Positions 17,172-25,974 of a stretch of 64,000 nucleotides of DNA are shown here, one piece after another (the stretch's first letter is position 1; the number at the start of each line of letters is the position of its first letter). The stretch spans positions 1 through 64,000 of the forward strand of contig NZ_JBHUJB010000054.1 of the NCBI RefSeq assembly GCF_042683245.1, read 5' to 3'. Source of the DNA: Rubritalea tangerina. Lineage in GTDB: Bacteria; Verrucomicrobiota; Verrucomicrobiia; Verrucomicrobiales; Akkermansiaceae. The notes under the pieces were generated by a model that worked only from the letters and a program-made list of their open reading frames with translations, was not told the DNA's origin and ran no database searches. The position numbers and the translations under genes are program-made.

Positions 17172-18380
17172 ATGAGTAAGAAACCAGAGAGTGTACTTGG
17201 GAGAGTGTTTGCCTTTATTGGGGGCTTTCATGTGGCGATTGTCAGCATGGTGTTATTGCTGCTATTGACGTGGCTTTCGACACTGGAGCAGACGGGGCCT
17301 GGCGGATTGTATTGGACATTAAAGAAGTACTTCAGCTTTGATGCTTATGTGGTGAGACCGACTTTGAATGGTCATGATTTACCGATCATATTACCCGGTG
17401 GCTACTGGGTGTGTGCGGTGTTCACACTCAATTTGTTAGTGGGTGGTGTGATGCGTATACGCAAGGGTTGGAAGCATGCGGCGGTATTGGTATCTCACTT
17501 TAGTATGCTTGCATTGATGGTGGGAGGGGCGGTTACTTACCACCAATCTAAAGAAGCATATATGCTACTGAGTGTGGGAGAGAAAGGTGACTCAGCATTC
17601 AGTTTGACTGAGTTGTCTATCGAGATTGCTGAGATTAAGGATGGTCACAAGCAGGAGCCGGTGGTGCTTAATTCTGAGGTGCTTGATAGCGTGAGGGGGA
17701 AACCTCAGCGCCAGCGTACCTTTTTGCTACCGGACGCTTATCCATTTGATGTGATTGTGAGTGAGTATCATATCAACGCGAAACTCTACCCGGTTCAAGG
17801 GAAGGTGCCTGAGGATGCGATGATCGTGGATGGCTATTATGCAATGGTTGCGGAGCCGACCGGCTTTGAAGAGAAGAATTTATCGTCCTGTATCTTAACC
17901 ATTCAGGAAAAAGAGGGTGGGGAGAAACATGACTTGTTACTTTATGAGGGAGTGAGTCACGACATCACGGCAACGGTGGGAGGAAAGATTTATGGGTTTA
18001 GGTTACATGGAGAAATTTGGCCGACACCCTTTCAGGTTCGCTTGGATGATTCTCGAGGTGAGAAGCATCCTGGGACGGGATTGGCGATGACCTATGAGAG
18101 TGACGTGACGGTGTTGGATGAGGCTGGTAATGACGAGCGCAAGTTCAAGATCGAGATGAACGAGCCACTGCGCTACAAGAAGCTAACATTTTATCAGACC
18201 AGCTGGGATGACTCAGGTGAGAAGGTGCAATCAGGATTCACGGTGAAGACGAACCCATCAGACCAATGGCCGAAGTATGCCATTTATACCTGTGGGGTGG
18301 CGTTGTTCATCCATTTCATCATTAAACTTTTTGGATTCGTATCCGCAAGCATAGCAAGGAGCAAGAATGAGCAAGAATAA
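17172..18380 (+). CDS. resB: Cytochrome c biogenesis protein ResB (Ccs1-like)
   Basis: About 402 residues from ATG 17172 (GTG 17169 is an alternative). System II cytochrome c maturation membrane protein: two N-terminal helices (HVAIVSMVLLLLLTWLST; GGYWVCAVFTLNLLVGGV), a third at AAVLVSHFSMLALMVGGAV with a His, a large periplasmic domain (about 140-375) and a last helix near 380. The LNEPLRYKKLTFYQTSW-like motif (here MNEPLRYKK..FYQTSW, about 330) is a strong family mark. It works with CcsA in heme export and attachment. The ccsA start overlaps its end by 14 bases. Confidence 0.9.
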   Translation: MSKKPESVLGRVFAFIGGFHVAIVSMVLLLLLTWLSTLEQTGPGGLYWTLKKYFSFDAYVVRPTLNGHDLPIILPGGYWVCAVFTLNLLVGGVMRIRKGWKHAAVLVSHFSMLALMVGGAVTYHQSKEAYMLLSVGEKGDSAFSLTELSIEIAEIKDGHKQEPVVLNSEVLDSVRGKPQRQRTFLLPDAYPFDVIVSEYHINAKLYPVQGKVPEDAMIVDGYYAMVAEPTGFEEKNLSSCILTIQEKEGGEKHDLLLYEGVSHDITATVGGKIYGFRLHGEIWPTPFQVRLDDSRGEKHPGTGLAMTYESDVTVLDEAGNDERKFKIEMNEPLRYKKLTFYQTSWDDSGEKVQSGFTVKTNPSDQWPKYAIYTCGVALFIHFIIKLFGFVSASIARSKNEQE

Positions 18381-20373
18381 GTTAGGTCGTTGGATTGGTT
18401 TTACCTTTGTCCTTATGGTCATTGCTTCATTGCTGTTGTACACAGCAAAGGACTCGATCATCAAAGGAGAACCGAATGTGGTAGATGGCTACACGAAGTG
18501 GAGCCCGGAGTTGGTGGAGGAGTTTGGCACATTACCGATTCAGGATGGTGGGCGTGTGAAGCCGATGTCGACATGGGCTGGTTTTGAGTTGTTAGCGCTC
18601 AATGGGAAGCGCAAGGTGCGCTTTGAGAGTGATGGTGAGAAGGTGTCGATAGGGCCGACTGAGTGGGCCTTGGACATGCTATTCCGTGACGAGTTCACTC
18701 AGAAGATGGAGATTTTTCAGGTGGAGGATGATGCGGTTCTCGACATGATCGAGATGCCTCACGAGAACAAGAAGCGTCGTGACAGGTACAGCATGGAAGA
18801 GCTGCAGCAATACTTACACAAGGTTGATGCTTTACGTGCTGAGGTGGGAAAGAAGCCAGCTGATGACCGCGACCCCATTGAAAAGCAATTTATGGGATTG
18901 GTTTCCAACATCCAGAGTTATGTTTCCTTAAGTTCTCACCTGACTCCTGTGAAGGAAGCAATGGCTGAGGAAGGGCAACTGAATAACGAGCTGAGAAAGT
19001 TTAGTAGTTGGGTGGAGCAATGGCCGAAGTTGAGTCAATATTTGGCGATGCTCTCCCAGCAATCTGGCGCTGAGTCTGAGGGGATCCGCAAAGTGGCGGG
19101 GATTATTGCGAAGCGAGTGGGTGACTCGGTATACTCGCAGGTTGCAATGTATCCACCGATTGATCCGAAGCAGAAGAGTTGGACTAAGCGTGGTGACTGG
19201 CTTTCGAAATACATGCAGCGAGAGGTGCCGGCAGACGCTGACCAGATTGAGTATTTGAAGGAAATGGAGGCCTTGGCCTTGGCTTACAATGAGGGTGGTG
19301 AGTCCGCATTGCTCACAGCGGTGAAGGAGTTTAAGACGAAAGCTGAAAAGCGGATGGAAGCGCGAGGTGAAGGTAAGACCATGAAGGGGGAGCTCGCGTA
19401 TGAGAAGATGGATTATTTTTACCGCTCTCTCACCCCATTTGTACTGGGCTTTTTGGTCGTGGCATTTGGATGGGTGGCACCAGCTTCGAAATGGGGTCGA
19501 GTCTGTAACCGCATTGCCTGGGTTTTGTTAATTGTTGGGACGCTACTCGTGGTAGCGGGGATCACTCACAGAAGTATTCTGATGGGGAGGCCGCCGGTGG
19601 GCAACCTCTACGATACGATTCCATTTATTACAGCTGTTGCCATCATTGTTTTGGCATTCATCGAATGGGTGACGAAGCGTGGTGTGTGCTTGGGCTTAGC
19701 ATTTTTCTTGGCGGCCACTGGGATGTTCTTAGCGATGTGGTATGAGCAGTCTAAAGGGGTTGATCCGATGAATCCGCTGATTGCTGTGTTGCGTTCTAAC
19801 TTTTGGTTAGCGACACACGTGATTACTATTACTATCGGTTATGCGGGTGGATTGCTAACGGCTGGGTTATCTCACATCTATATTTTCTCAAGGGTCTTTG
19901 ACATCGATGAGGGAGACAAGAAGTTCAGACGTTTCATGACTCGAATTGTTTATGGTGGGGTATGTTTCACCTTATTCTTCAGCTTGGTTGGAACGATCCT
20001 TGGTGGGGTATGGGCGAATGATTCATGGGGGCGTTTCTGGGGATGGGATCCTAAGGAGAATGGTGCCTTGATCATTGTATTATGGACCTTGGTGATCTTG
20101 CACGCGCGGATGGCTGGGTACATTAAGGAATGGGGGATGCACATTTGTGCGGTTGTGTTATCGATCTTGGTGACCTTTTCCTGGTGGCATGTGAATTTCT
20201 TGAGCATTGGTTTGCACAATTATGGATTCACTGGGGGATCTGGGCTGAAAGCGATTTGGACATTCTATGTTTTAGAGACATTAGTGCTCTGTGTGGCGAT
20301 CAGTTACGCGATTAACGAGCAACTTTCTCAGAAGAAAAAGAAGCTGAAATCTGCGGAGTCCTCAGCTGGCTAG
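18367..20373 (+). CDS. ccsA: Cytochrome c biogenesis protein CcsA (heme handling protein)
   Basis: A 668-residue protein. One N-terminal membrane helix (about 7-25) is followed by a periplasmic region of about 300 residues unlike short CcsA proteins. The C-terminal part (about 355-655) has eight or so helices containing the tryptophan-rich heme-binding motif WGRFWGWDPKENGALI (about 556) and the flanking His residues. It presents heme to apocytochromes together with ResB. The N-terminal region starts PELVEEFGTLPIQDGGRVKPM, a mark of the extended CcsA form in Bacteroidetes and PVC bacteria. The cytochrome-c-bearing PSD1 protein at 28751 is a plausible client. Confidence 0.92.
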   Translation: MSKNKLGRWIGFTFVLMVIASLLLYTAKDSIIKGEPNVVDGYTKWSPELVEEFGTLPIQDGGRVKPMSTWAGFELLALNGKRKVRFESDGEKVSIGPTEWALDMLFRDEFTQKMEIFQVEDDAVLDMIEMPHENKKRRDRYSMEELQQYLHKVDALRAEVGKKPADDRDPIEKQFMGLVSNIQSYVSLSSHLTPVKEAMAEEGQLNNELRKFSSWVEQWPKLSQYLAMLSQQSGAESEGIRKVAGIIAKRVGDSVYSQVAMYPPIDPKQKSWTKRGDWLSKYMQREVPADADQIEYLKEMEALALAYNEGGESALLTAVKEFKTKAEKRMEARGEGKTMKGELAYEKMDYFYRSLTPFVLGFLVVAFGWVAPASKWGRVCNRIAWVLLIVGTLLVVAGITHRSILMGRPPVGNLYDTIPFITAVAIIVLAFIEWVTKRGVCLGLAFFLAATGMFLAMWYEQSKGVDPMNPLIAVLRSNFWLATHVITITIGYAGGLLTAGLSHIYIFSRVFDIDEGDKKFRRFMTRIVYGGVCFTLFFSLVGTILGGVWANDSWGRFWGWDPKENGALIIVLWTLVILHARMAGYIKEWGMHICAVVLSILVTFSWWHVNFLSIGLHNYGFTGGSGLKAIWTFYVLETLVLCVAISYAINEQLSQKKKKLKSAESSAG

Positions 20374-20377
20374 CAGC

Positions 20378-21748
20378 TTAGGCTGATTGGTGTGGCTGCG
20401 TGAGTTGCTCAGGAAAGGGGCAATCGGCGCAGTCACTGGTGTCTTCTAGGCAGAAGTCATGATAGATTTGGAGGAGGGCTTGGTGTTGCCATGCTTTCTG
20501 GAGGAAGTTAGTTTTATCGGCACGATTGCCAAAGAGTCTGGTGCTGGCTCGTTTGACTGCTTCACTGGTAGCTGGAGCGGGGAGTGAAAAGTAGCTTTTT
20601 GATGCTGACTGGTCACCTTCGGAGATGCGCCACGGGAGGATATGGTTGACTAACAAGTCTCTAATTCTGTCCTTACCGATGAGGCTAAGTTTTCTGGAAC
20701 TGAGTTTTGATTGGAGGGTGTAGTGGTGATTCCAGAATGGGTCATCACATTGTTGGAGCCATGATACGAGCTCGTGTGGGTGGGTGCTGAGTTTGCGAAA
20801 TTTTGGCCAATGTTGGGCGATGTGAGCGAGTGCGGCGAGCCGTCTTTGTGGGTGGTTGACGGGGCGGATACCTGAGAGTTGCCAATGGATGGCACGTTCT
20901 GGGGTAAGTTCGAATGTGTCTCTAAGTTTCCACCATTGGTGCCAGAGTTTTTCGAGCCAGATTTTTGATTCCGCTGGTGCTTGTTCGTGGATTTGTGGGT
21001 GGAGCCATCCTGCTGTACCGAAGATGAGGGCGAGGGTTTGTTCCGTGTGTTGTTTGAGGTAGTGGATGGGGAGGCGCTGGGCGAGTTGTGCCATGGAGTT
21101 TTTGTTAGGTTGGTAGCCCAGTGTTTCGGCGAGGGCTATCCAGAGAGCTTGGTCTTTACCGTGCGCTTCTTTGATGAGCCGAAGGCGTTTCGCTTTGAGA
21201 TGGCATCGGTGTTGTGCAGCAGTTTTGAGAAGGGTGGATACGGCTTGTGTGGAGAGTGACTCGAGTGGGCGGAAGCAACGGCCTAGGTGGGCTGTTGCGG
21301 TTGCGTAGCGGGGGAGCTGGAGCGCATCATGTACGTGGGAGGTGGGGATGACGACCTTAGGGATACTGCGATGGTCTTCGGCACGGGTAAAGGAGGTGTG
21401 TGCGGTATCGGCAAAGACGACATGGAGGATGACCTCGTTGAATGATGGGTTGGTGGCGTGGCCGTGGGTTTCCCAATCGCAGGCGTGGGTATCGATTTCG
21501 AGCGGGCCTGAGTGGAGGTGGCCATCGATTTCGACTGAGGCATGAAGGAAGTCGGGGCCGGCGCTACGGTTCCAGAATCCGAATTGGCGGATATGGACTG
21601 ATTGGTTGTCGGTGGTGGTAAATTCACGGCCGAACTGGCCATTGAACCAGAGCGACTGGAGGGTGATTTCGTCAGGGAATGTGAGGGGGGGCGTTTCGCA
21701 AAGTCGGTTGCCAAAGGATTGGCGTAGGAGGTGGGAGTAGCTTTGCAT
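20378..21748 (-). CDS. DUF2851 family protein
   Basis: A 456-residue cytosolic protein with the DUF2851 pattern: LWFNGQFGREFTT and FWNRSAGPDFLHA near the N terminus, GPLEIDTHACDWETHGHATN (about 78) and a C-terminal Cys cluster CLEDTSDCADCPFPEQL. The first half resembles a PD-(D/E)XK-like core (GPLEID...H...W), and the Cys group could bind metal. The family is common in Bacteroidetes and Verrucomicrobia and has no established function. It converges with ccsA, four bases apart. Confidence 0.85.
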   Translation of the reverse strand: MQSYSHLLRQSFGNRLCETPPLTFPDEITLQSLWFNGQFGREFTTTDNQSVHIRQFGFWNRSAGPDFLHASVEIDGHLHSGPLEIDTHACDWETHGHATNPSFNEVILHVVFADTAHTSFTRAEDHRSIPKVVIPTSHVHDALQLPRYATATAHLGRCFRPLESLSTQAVSTLLKTAAQHRCHLKAKRLRLIKEAHGKDQALWIALAETLGYQPNKNSMAQLAQRLPIHYLKQHTEQTLALIFGTAGWLHPQIHEQAPAESKIWLEKLWHQWWKLRDTFELTPERAIHWQLSGIRPVNHPQRRLAALAHIAQHWPKFRKLSTHPHELVSWLQQCDDPFWNHHYTLQSKLSSRKLSLIGKDRIRDLLVNHILPWRISEGDQSASKSYFSLPAPATSEAVKRASTRLFGNRADKTNFLQKAWQHQALLQIYHDFCLEDTSDCADCPFPEQLTQPHQSA

Positions 21749-21757
21749 GGTGAGGGG

Positions 21758-23338
21758 TTATTTCTTGGGGTTTTGTGGTTGCTTTCTGGGTTGTGCTGGT
21801 GGCGGCGGAGGAGGGTTGATAACGTTTAGCATTGCTTTGATAGGTGTTGAGGATGGGTGGTTCTCACGGCCTATCAGGGTGTCTTCGAGGATTTCGGTAG
21901 CGAGTTTTTTATTTTTTTCGCCGCGATAGAGGTTGGCGAGGTGGAGGGCGATGCGGATTTTGTCGCTATTGGTTTTGAATTTTTTTGAAGCGGCAAAGAA
22001 GAAGCTAGCGGCCTGTTTTTGGTTGCCGAGGTGGAGTTGCCAGAGGCCGAGGATTTCGTAGTAGCGAGCATCATTTTTAGAGATGGCAGCGGCTGTGAGT
22101 TTTTTTTCGATTTGCTCTGGGTTATTTTTCCAGGCACGGAATGCGAGGTTTACTGAGCGGTAGAGTTTATCTTCATCGGCGATGCTGCCGGAGCCATCGA
22201 GGTGTTTGAATGGGCGATAGAGGGGGTCCCCAACTGTGAGGTTTTGCCATGAGAGGACTGGGAGGGCCATGGTGGCGGCTTCGATAAAGGTGTGGCCTTC
22301 GAGAAGGCGCTGGTGCAGGAGGTCGAAGTGATGGGTCATTTGAAGGTATGGTTCATAGACGTTTCCGACGGTGGCTGCAGCGCCTTTTGCTAGAATTGGC
22401 CCGACCCAATGCTTATTTTTATCTCTTAGACGCGCTGCCGAGAATGAGTGCAGGTGGATGGCGACGGCACCACGCTTGAAGCGAAAGTTAGGATCAAGTA
22501 GGGGGCCATTTTTACTACCTGTGTACCAGCCGTAGTAGAGGCTGGCATCACGCATAGGGTAATGGGAGAGATAGGTTTGTTTGTTTTTGTCGATGGTCGT
22601 GGGTAGGCCTTTGGTCCAGTTGACTTGATCAATTTTGTTAATCCAATCGTCGCCGATTTGATAGCCACCGCCTTTGAGGGCGAGGTCGAGGTAACACATG
22701 CCCCACAGTCCCTGTCTTTCGGTGGCAATGGCGTCGTCGATGAGGCGTTTGGAGGTGGCAAAGTCGGGTCCATCGATGCGGCCGACTAAGAAATACGGAG
22801 TGAGTTCACGGAGAGAAGTGAAGTTGGTATTTTTTTTAAAGTATTTGTTAGGGAGTGGGCCTTGGAGTGGGGCATTGTGGATACCGAAAATGGTGAGTTC
22901 GGAGTCAACTGCAGCTGAGTTTGGTCGTTGGGTGAGGTGCATTTTGTCGCTTTCAGCCTTTGGGATGGCTTTATTGCGGATGCCGAAAGGGATTCCGTAC
23001 ATGCATACGAGGAGGCGTTTTTGGTTGGCTACTGGGAGTTGGTAGCCGTCGCTGCTTTTGGCGATTTGCCACCATTTATTTTGAGTAAAGTGTCGGCGTA
23101 ATGGTTCTTGGATAGAACTGGAGAATTGTTCACGAGTGATATGGCCTGAATTGGGGGTGTCGAGGCCGACTAAGTTTTCTTGGGGGATGCCTCTTTGTTT
23201 GGCGTAGTAGAATGCGAGCTTTGAGGAATCAGGCAGGTTGGTGTTGTATAGGACAACGACTTGGTTAGGGGGGATGCTCGCTGAAGCGTGAAGTACGGAT
23301 AGAGCAAGGAGGAAGAGGGAGAAGAGAAGCTTAGGCAT
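21758..23338 (-). CDS. TIGR03790 family exported protein
   Basis: A 526-residue protein with a signal peptide (about 1-20, ending HASA). The main domain begins PPNQVVVLYNTNLPDSSKLA and contains YYAKQRGIPQENLVGLDTP and the MCYLDLALKGGGYQIGD region, the TIGR03790 layout found mainly in Verrucomicrobia, Planctomycetes and Acidobacteria. A helical TPR-like tail (about 400-500) follows and the C terminus is Pro-rich (NPPPPPPAQPRKQ). Function unknown. It lies ten bases upstream of the DUF2851 gene and just after the MBL gene, so the three probably form one operon. Confidence 0.88.
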   Translation of the reverse strand: MPKLLFSLFLLALSVLHASASIPPNQVVVLYNTNLPDSSKLAFYYAKQRGIPQENLVGLDTPNSGHITREQFSSSIQEPLRRHFTQNKWWQIAKSSDGYQLPVANQKRLLVCMYGIPFGIRNKAIPKAESDKMHLTQRPNSAAVDSELTIFGIHNAPLQGPLPNKYFKKNTNFTSLRELTPYFLVGRIDGPDFATSKRLIDDAIATERQGLWGMCYLDLALKGGGYQIGDDWINKIDQVNWTKGLPTTIDKNKQTYLSHYPMRDASLYYGWYTGSKNGPLLDPNFRFKRGAVAIHLHSFSAARLRDKNKHWVGPILAKGAAATVGNVYEPYLQMTHHFDLLHQRLLEGHTFIEAATMALPVLSWQNLTVGDPLYRPFKHLDGSGSIADEDKLYRSVNLAFRAWKNNPEQIEKKLTAAAISKNDARYYEILGLWQLHLGNQKQAASFFFAASKKFKTNSDKIRIALHLANLYRGEKNKKLATEILEDTLIGRENHPSSTPIKAMLNVINPPPPPPAQPRKQPQNPKK

Positions 23339-23342
23339 TTGA

Positions 23343-24119
23343 TTAGGAGAGTGTCAGTGAGTCGTAGGCAAAGTGAATATTATCAGGAAGTTTGGATTCT
23401 TCTAACAAATAATGAGTTTCGTGGGAAATATGGGTGAGCCAAGTTTGTTTGGGTTGAATGTTTTGAGCGATTGCGATGGCTTCGGGGATGGAGAGGTGTG
23501 TGTTATGAGGAGTGGGGCGGAGGGCGTCTATGATGAAGTGGTCTAGGTTTTGGAGGAGGGCGATAGTGGAGTCGGGGATTGATTTTGCATCTGGGATGTA
23601 GGCGATACTGGTATGGTCTGGCAGATCGAATCGGAAGCCGATGGTTTCTACAGAACCGTGTAGGACGGGGAGAGGGATGATACGGGTGTCACCGATGAGG
23701 AAGGGGGAGTCTACTGGTTGGGCGGCGGGTTTGATGTAGCCTTTGTAGGTATTTTCTGGAGCGAAGGCCCAGGCATACATTCGGGCTAGTTCATCGAGGC
23801 AGGATTGAGATGAGTACATGGGGAGGGGGGCGTCTCTTCTCCAACAGAATGCGCGTAGTTCGTCGAAGCCGGCGATGTGATCGAGGTGGCAGTGGGTGTA
23901 GAGGACAGCGTCGACCTTTCTGAGGTTGTAGCGCAATGCTTGCTGGCGCAGGTCTGGGCCTGAGTCTACCAGAATGGAATGGGTCGGGGTTTGGAGGTGG
24001 ATGGACGAGCGCATCCTTTGATCTTTGGGGTCATCTGAGAGGCAGGTTGGGCAGTCGCAACCGATGACTGGGATGCCCACAGAGGTGGAGGTGCCGAGGA
24101 ATGTCAGAGTGGTTTTCAA
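23343..24119 (-). CDS. MBL-fold phosphodiesterase (PhnP-like)
   Basis: A 258-residue metallo-beta-lactamase-fold enzyme. It begins LTFLGTSTSVGIPVIGCDCPTC, the PhnP-like opening, whose Cys residues bind a structural zinc in PhnP. The metal site is THCHLDHIAG (HxHxDH, about 80); further ligands are LHGS (about 161), DALRPTPHNTHLS and THISHETHYLL. PhnP hydrolyses 5-phosphoribosyl 1,2-cyclic phosphate, but no phn genes are near, so the substrate may be another cyclic phosphate or nucleotide. It is divergent from recN. Confidence 0.87.
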   Translation of the reverse strand: MKTTLTFLGTSTSVGIPVIGCDCPTCLSDDPKDQRMRSSIHLQTPTHSILVDSGPDLRQQALRYNLRKVDAVLYTHCHLDHIAGFDELRAFCWRRDAPLPMYSSQSCLDELARMYAWAFAPENTYKGYIKPAAQPVDSPFLIGDTRIIPLPVLHGSVETIGFRFDLPDHTSIAYIPDAKSIPDSTIALLQNLDHFIIDALRPTPHNTHLSIPEAIAIAQNIQPKQTWLTHISHETHYLLEESKLPDNIHFAYDSLTLS

Positions 24120-24235
24120 GATGGCATGAGCATAGAGAGTGTGGGGGTAAAATGAAAAGAGTGATTTCTAGAAGTTGAGCAGTTGCCATGGAGGCCTGTG
24201 GCTGCATAATCCCGTGCAGCAAAGATATCACCTAT

Positions 24236-25876
24236 ATGCTCACACATTTATCTATAAAGAATTTGGCGCTCGTAGATCAACTGACTTGGGAACTGGGCAA
24301 AGGCTTGATTGGGGTGACGGGTGAGACCGGAGCTGGTAAGTCAGTGATCGTGGGGGCCTTAAAGTTGGTGCTGGGTGAGCGTGCTACGAAAGGGATGATA
24401 CGAACTGGAGAGAGTGCCTGTACAGTGGAGGCAGTCTTTGAGTTAGAGAATGTTGAGCTGGTTAACCGTTTGTTAGGTGAAGCTGGTATTGAGGGCTGTG
24501 ATGGCGATCAATTATTGGTAAGGCGTGTGATGGGACAGAGTTCGAACAAGCAATGGGTGAATAACACGCCAGCAACTCTGACTGTTCTGAAGCAGCTAGG
24601 TGAGCATTTGGTAGATTTACATGGCCCACACGATCACCAATCGTTGCTATCGGTTGAGCGTCAGCTTTCGATGCTGGATGCGTATGCTGGAGCACAGAAG
24701 GAATATTTTAAGTACCGTGAGGTGTATCAAGAATGGAGAGGTAAGCTTGATGAGTTGGAGAGTCTTCAAAAAAGTGAGCAAGCAAACGAGCAAGAGATTG
24801 ATTTATTGAGGTTTCAGGTCAATGAGATAGCGTCTGCGGATCTTCGACCAGAGGAGGAAGGTGAGATTGAGGAACGCTATAAGCGTGCGTCGAATAGCAC
24901 GCGACTGGTGGAGAGCTCGAGCCAGATTGCTGGTATTTTAAGCCACGAGGTGAATGAGCGCTTGGGCGAAGTTCAAAGGCTTGCACGTGAGCTTGAGCGG
25001 ATTGATCCTGCGGCTGTGGAGCTGTTAGGTGGTTTAGATTCGGCGCTTGTAGAGCTTCAGGAGTTGGAGCGAGGCATGGCTGACTACAGTGCTGGTATGG
25101 ATATCGATCCCGCAGAAGCGAGTGCCTTAGAGGAGCGCATAAATACCTTTGAGACTTTGAAGCGGAAGTACGGTCCGAGTTTAGAGGATGTGGTAGCGCA
25201 CCATGAGCGGGCTAGCGAAAGGTTAGATTCGATTGAGAACCGAGGGGGAAAGATCGAAGCGTTGAGAGAAGAAGTGGGGGCATTGGCTGAGAGGCTTGAG
25301 GAAGTTGGAGGAAAGCTCGGGGCGAAGCGCAAGAAATGTGCTCCGCAATTGGCTAAGGTGATTGGTCATCACATCAAAGAGCTGGGGTTCAAGCAGGCAT
25401 CGTTTGAAGTGGCGGTTGTGTCGCATGGTGAGTCACGTGCAAGTGGTTTAGAAGGGGTAGATTTTCAATTTGGGCCGAATCCTGGTGAGCCATTGAAGCC
25501 ACTCCGTCAGGTAGCGTCCAGTGGTGAGATCTCGCGAGTGATGTTGGCGGTGAAGAGCGCTTTAGCGAATCAGGATGCGACACCATTGATGGTATTTGAT
25601 GAGATTGACGCGAATGTGGGAGGTGAGATTGCTCGGGCGGTGGGTGAAAAGATGGCGGCTTTGGGGCAAAAGCATCAGGTGATCTCAATCACGCATTTCC
25701 CTCAGGTGGCAGCAGTTGCAGCGGAACACTTTGTGGTAGAAAAGGATGTGATCGATGGGAGAACGCGATCGATGTTAAGAAAGGTGGAGGGTGAGGAGAG
25801 GATAGGCGAGTTAGTTCGCATGTTAGGAGGTGGGGATGGTGAGCAGGCTCGGGCGATGGCGGTGAGCTTGCTCTGA
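24236..25876 (+). CDS. recN: DNA repair protein RecN
   Basis: About 546 residues from ATG 24236; the open frame begins at 24188 but the family starts with MLTHLSIKNLALV. It is an SMC-like ATPase acting early in double-strand-break repair. It has Walker A GETGAGKS (about 28), a central coiled coil (about 150-370), the signature LRQVASSGEISRVMLA (about 420) and Walker B MVFDEIDANVGG (about 450), followed by the switch VISITHFPQVAA. The length is normal. Confidence 0.95.
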   Translation: MLTHLSIKNLALVDQLTWELGKGLIGVTGETGAGKSVIVGALKLVLGERATKGMIRTGESACTVEAVFELENVELVNRLLGEAGIEGCDGDQLLVRRVMGQSSNKQWVNNTPATLTVLKQLGEHLVDLHGPHDHQSLLSVERQLSMLDAYAGAQKEYFKYREVYQEWRGKLDELESLQKSEQANEQEIDLLRFQVNEIASADLRPEEEGEIEERYKRASNSTRLVESSSQIAGILSHEVNERLGEVQRLARELERIDPAAVELLGGLDSALVELQELERGMADYSAGMDIDPAEASALEERINTFETLKRKYGPSLEDVVAHHERASERLDSIENRGGKIEALREEVGALAERLEEVGGKLGAKRKKCAPQLAKVIGHHIKELGFKQASFEVAVVSHGESRASGLEGVDFQFGPNPGEPLKPLRQVASSGEISRVMLAVKSALANQDATPLMVFDEIDANVGGEIARAVGEKMAALGQKHQVISITHFPQVAAVAAEHFVVEKDVIDGRTRSMLRKVEGEERIGELVRMLGGGDGEQARAMAVSLL

Positions 25877-25974
25877 GCTTCAGGGGCAGAGGAGACTCAG
25901 GAATTGGCAAAAACACAGAAAATCTTGTAAGGATGTGTGATTTGTTTGCATATAGCAGATGAATTATTCCTAAT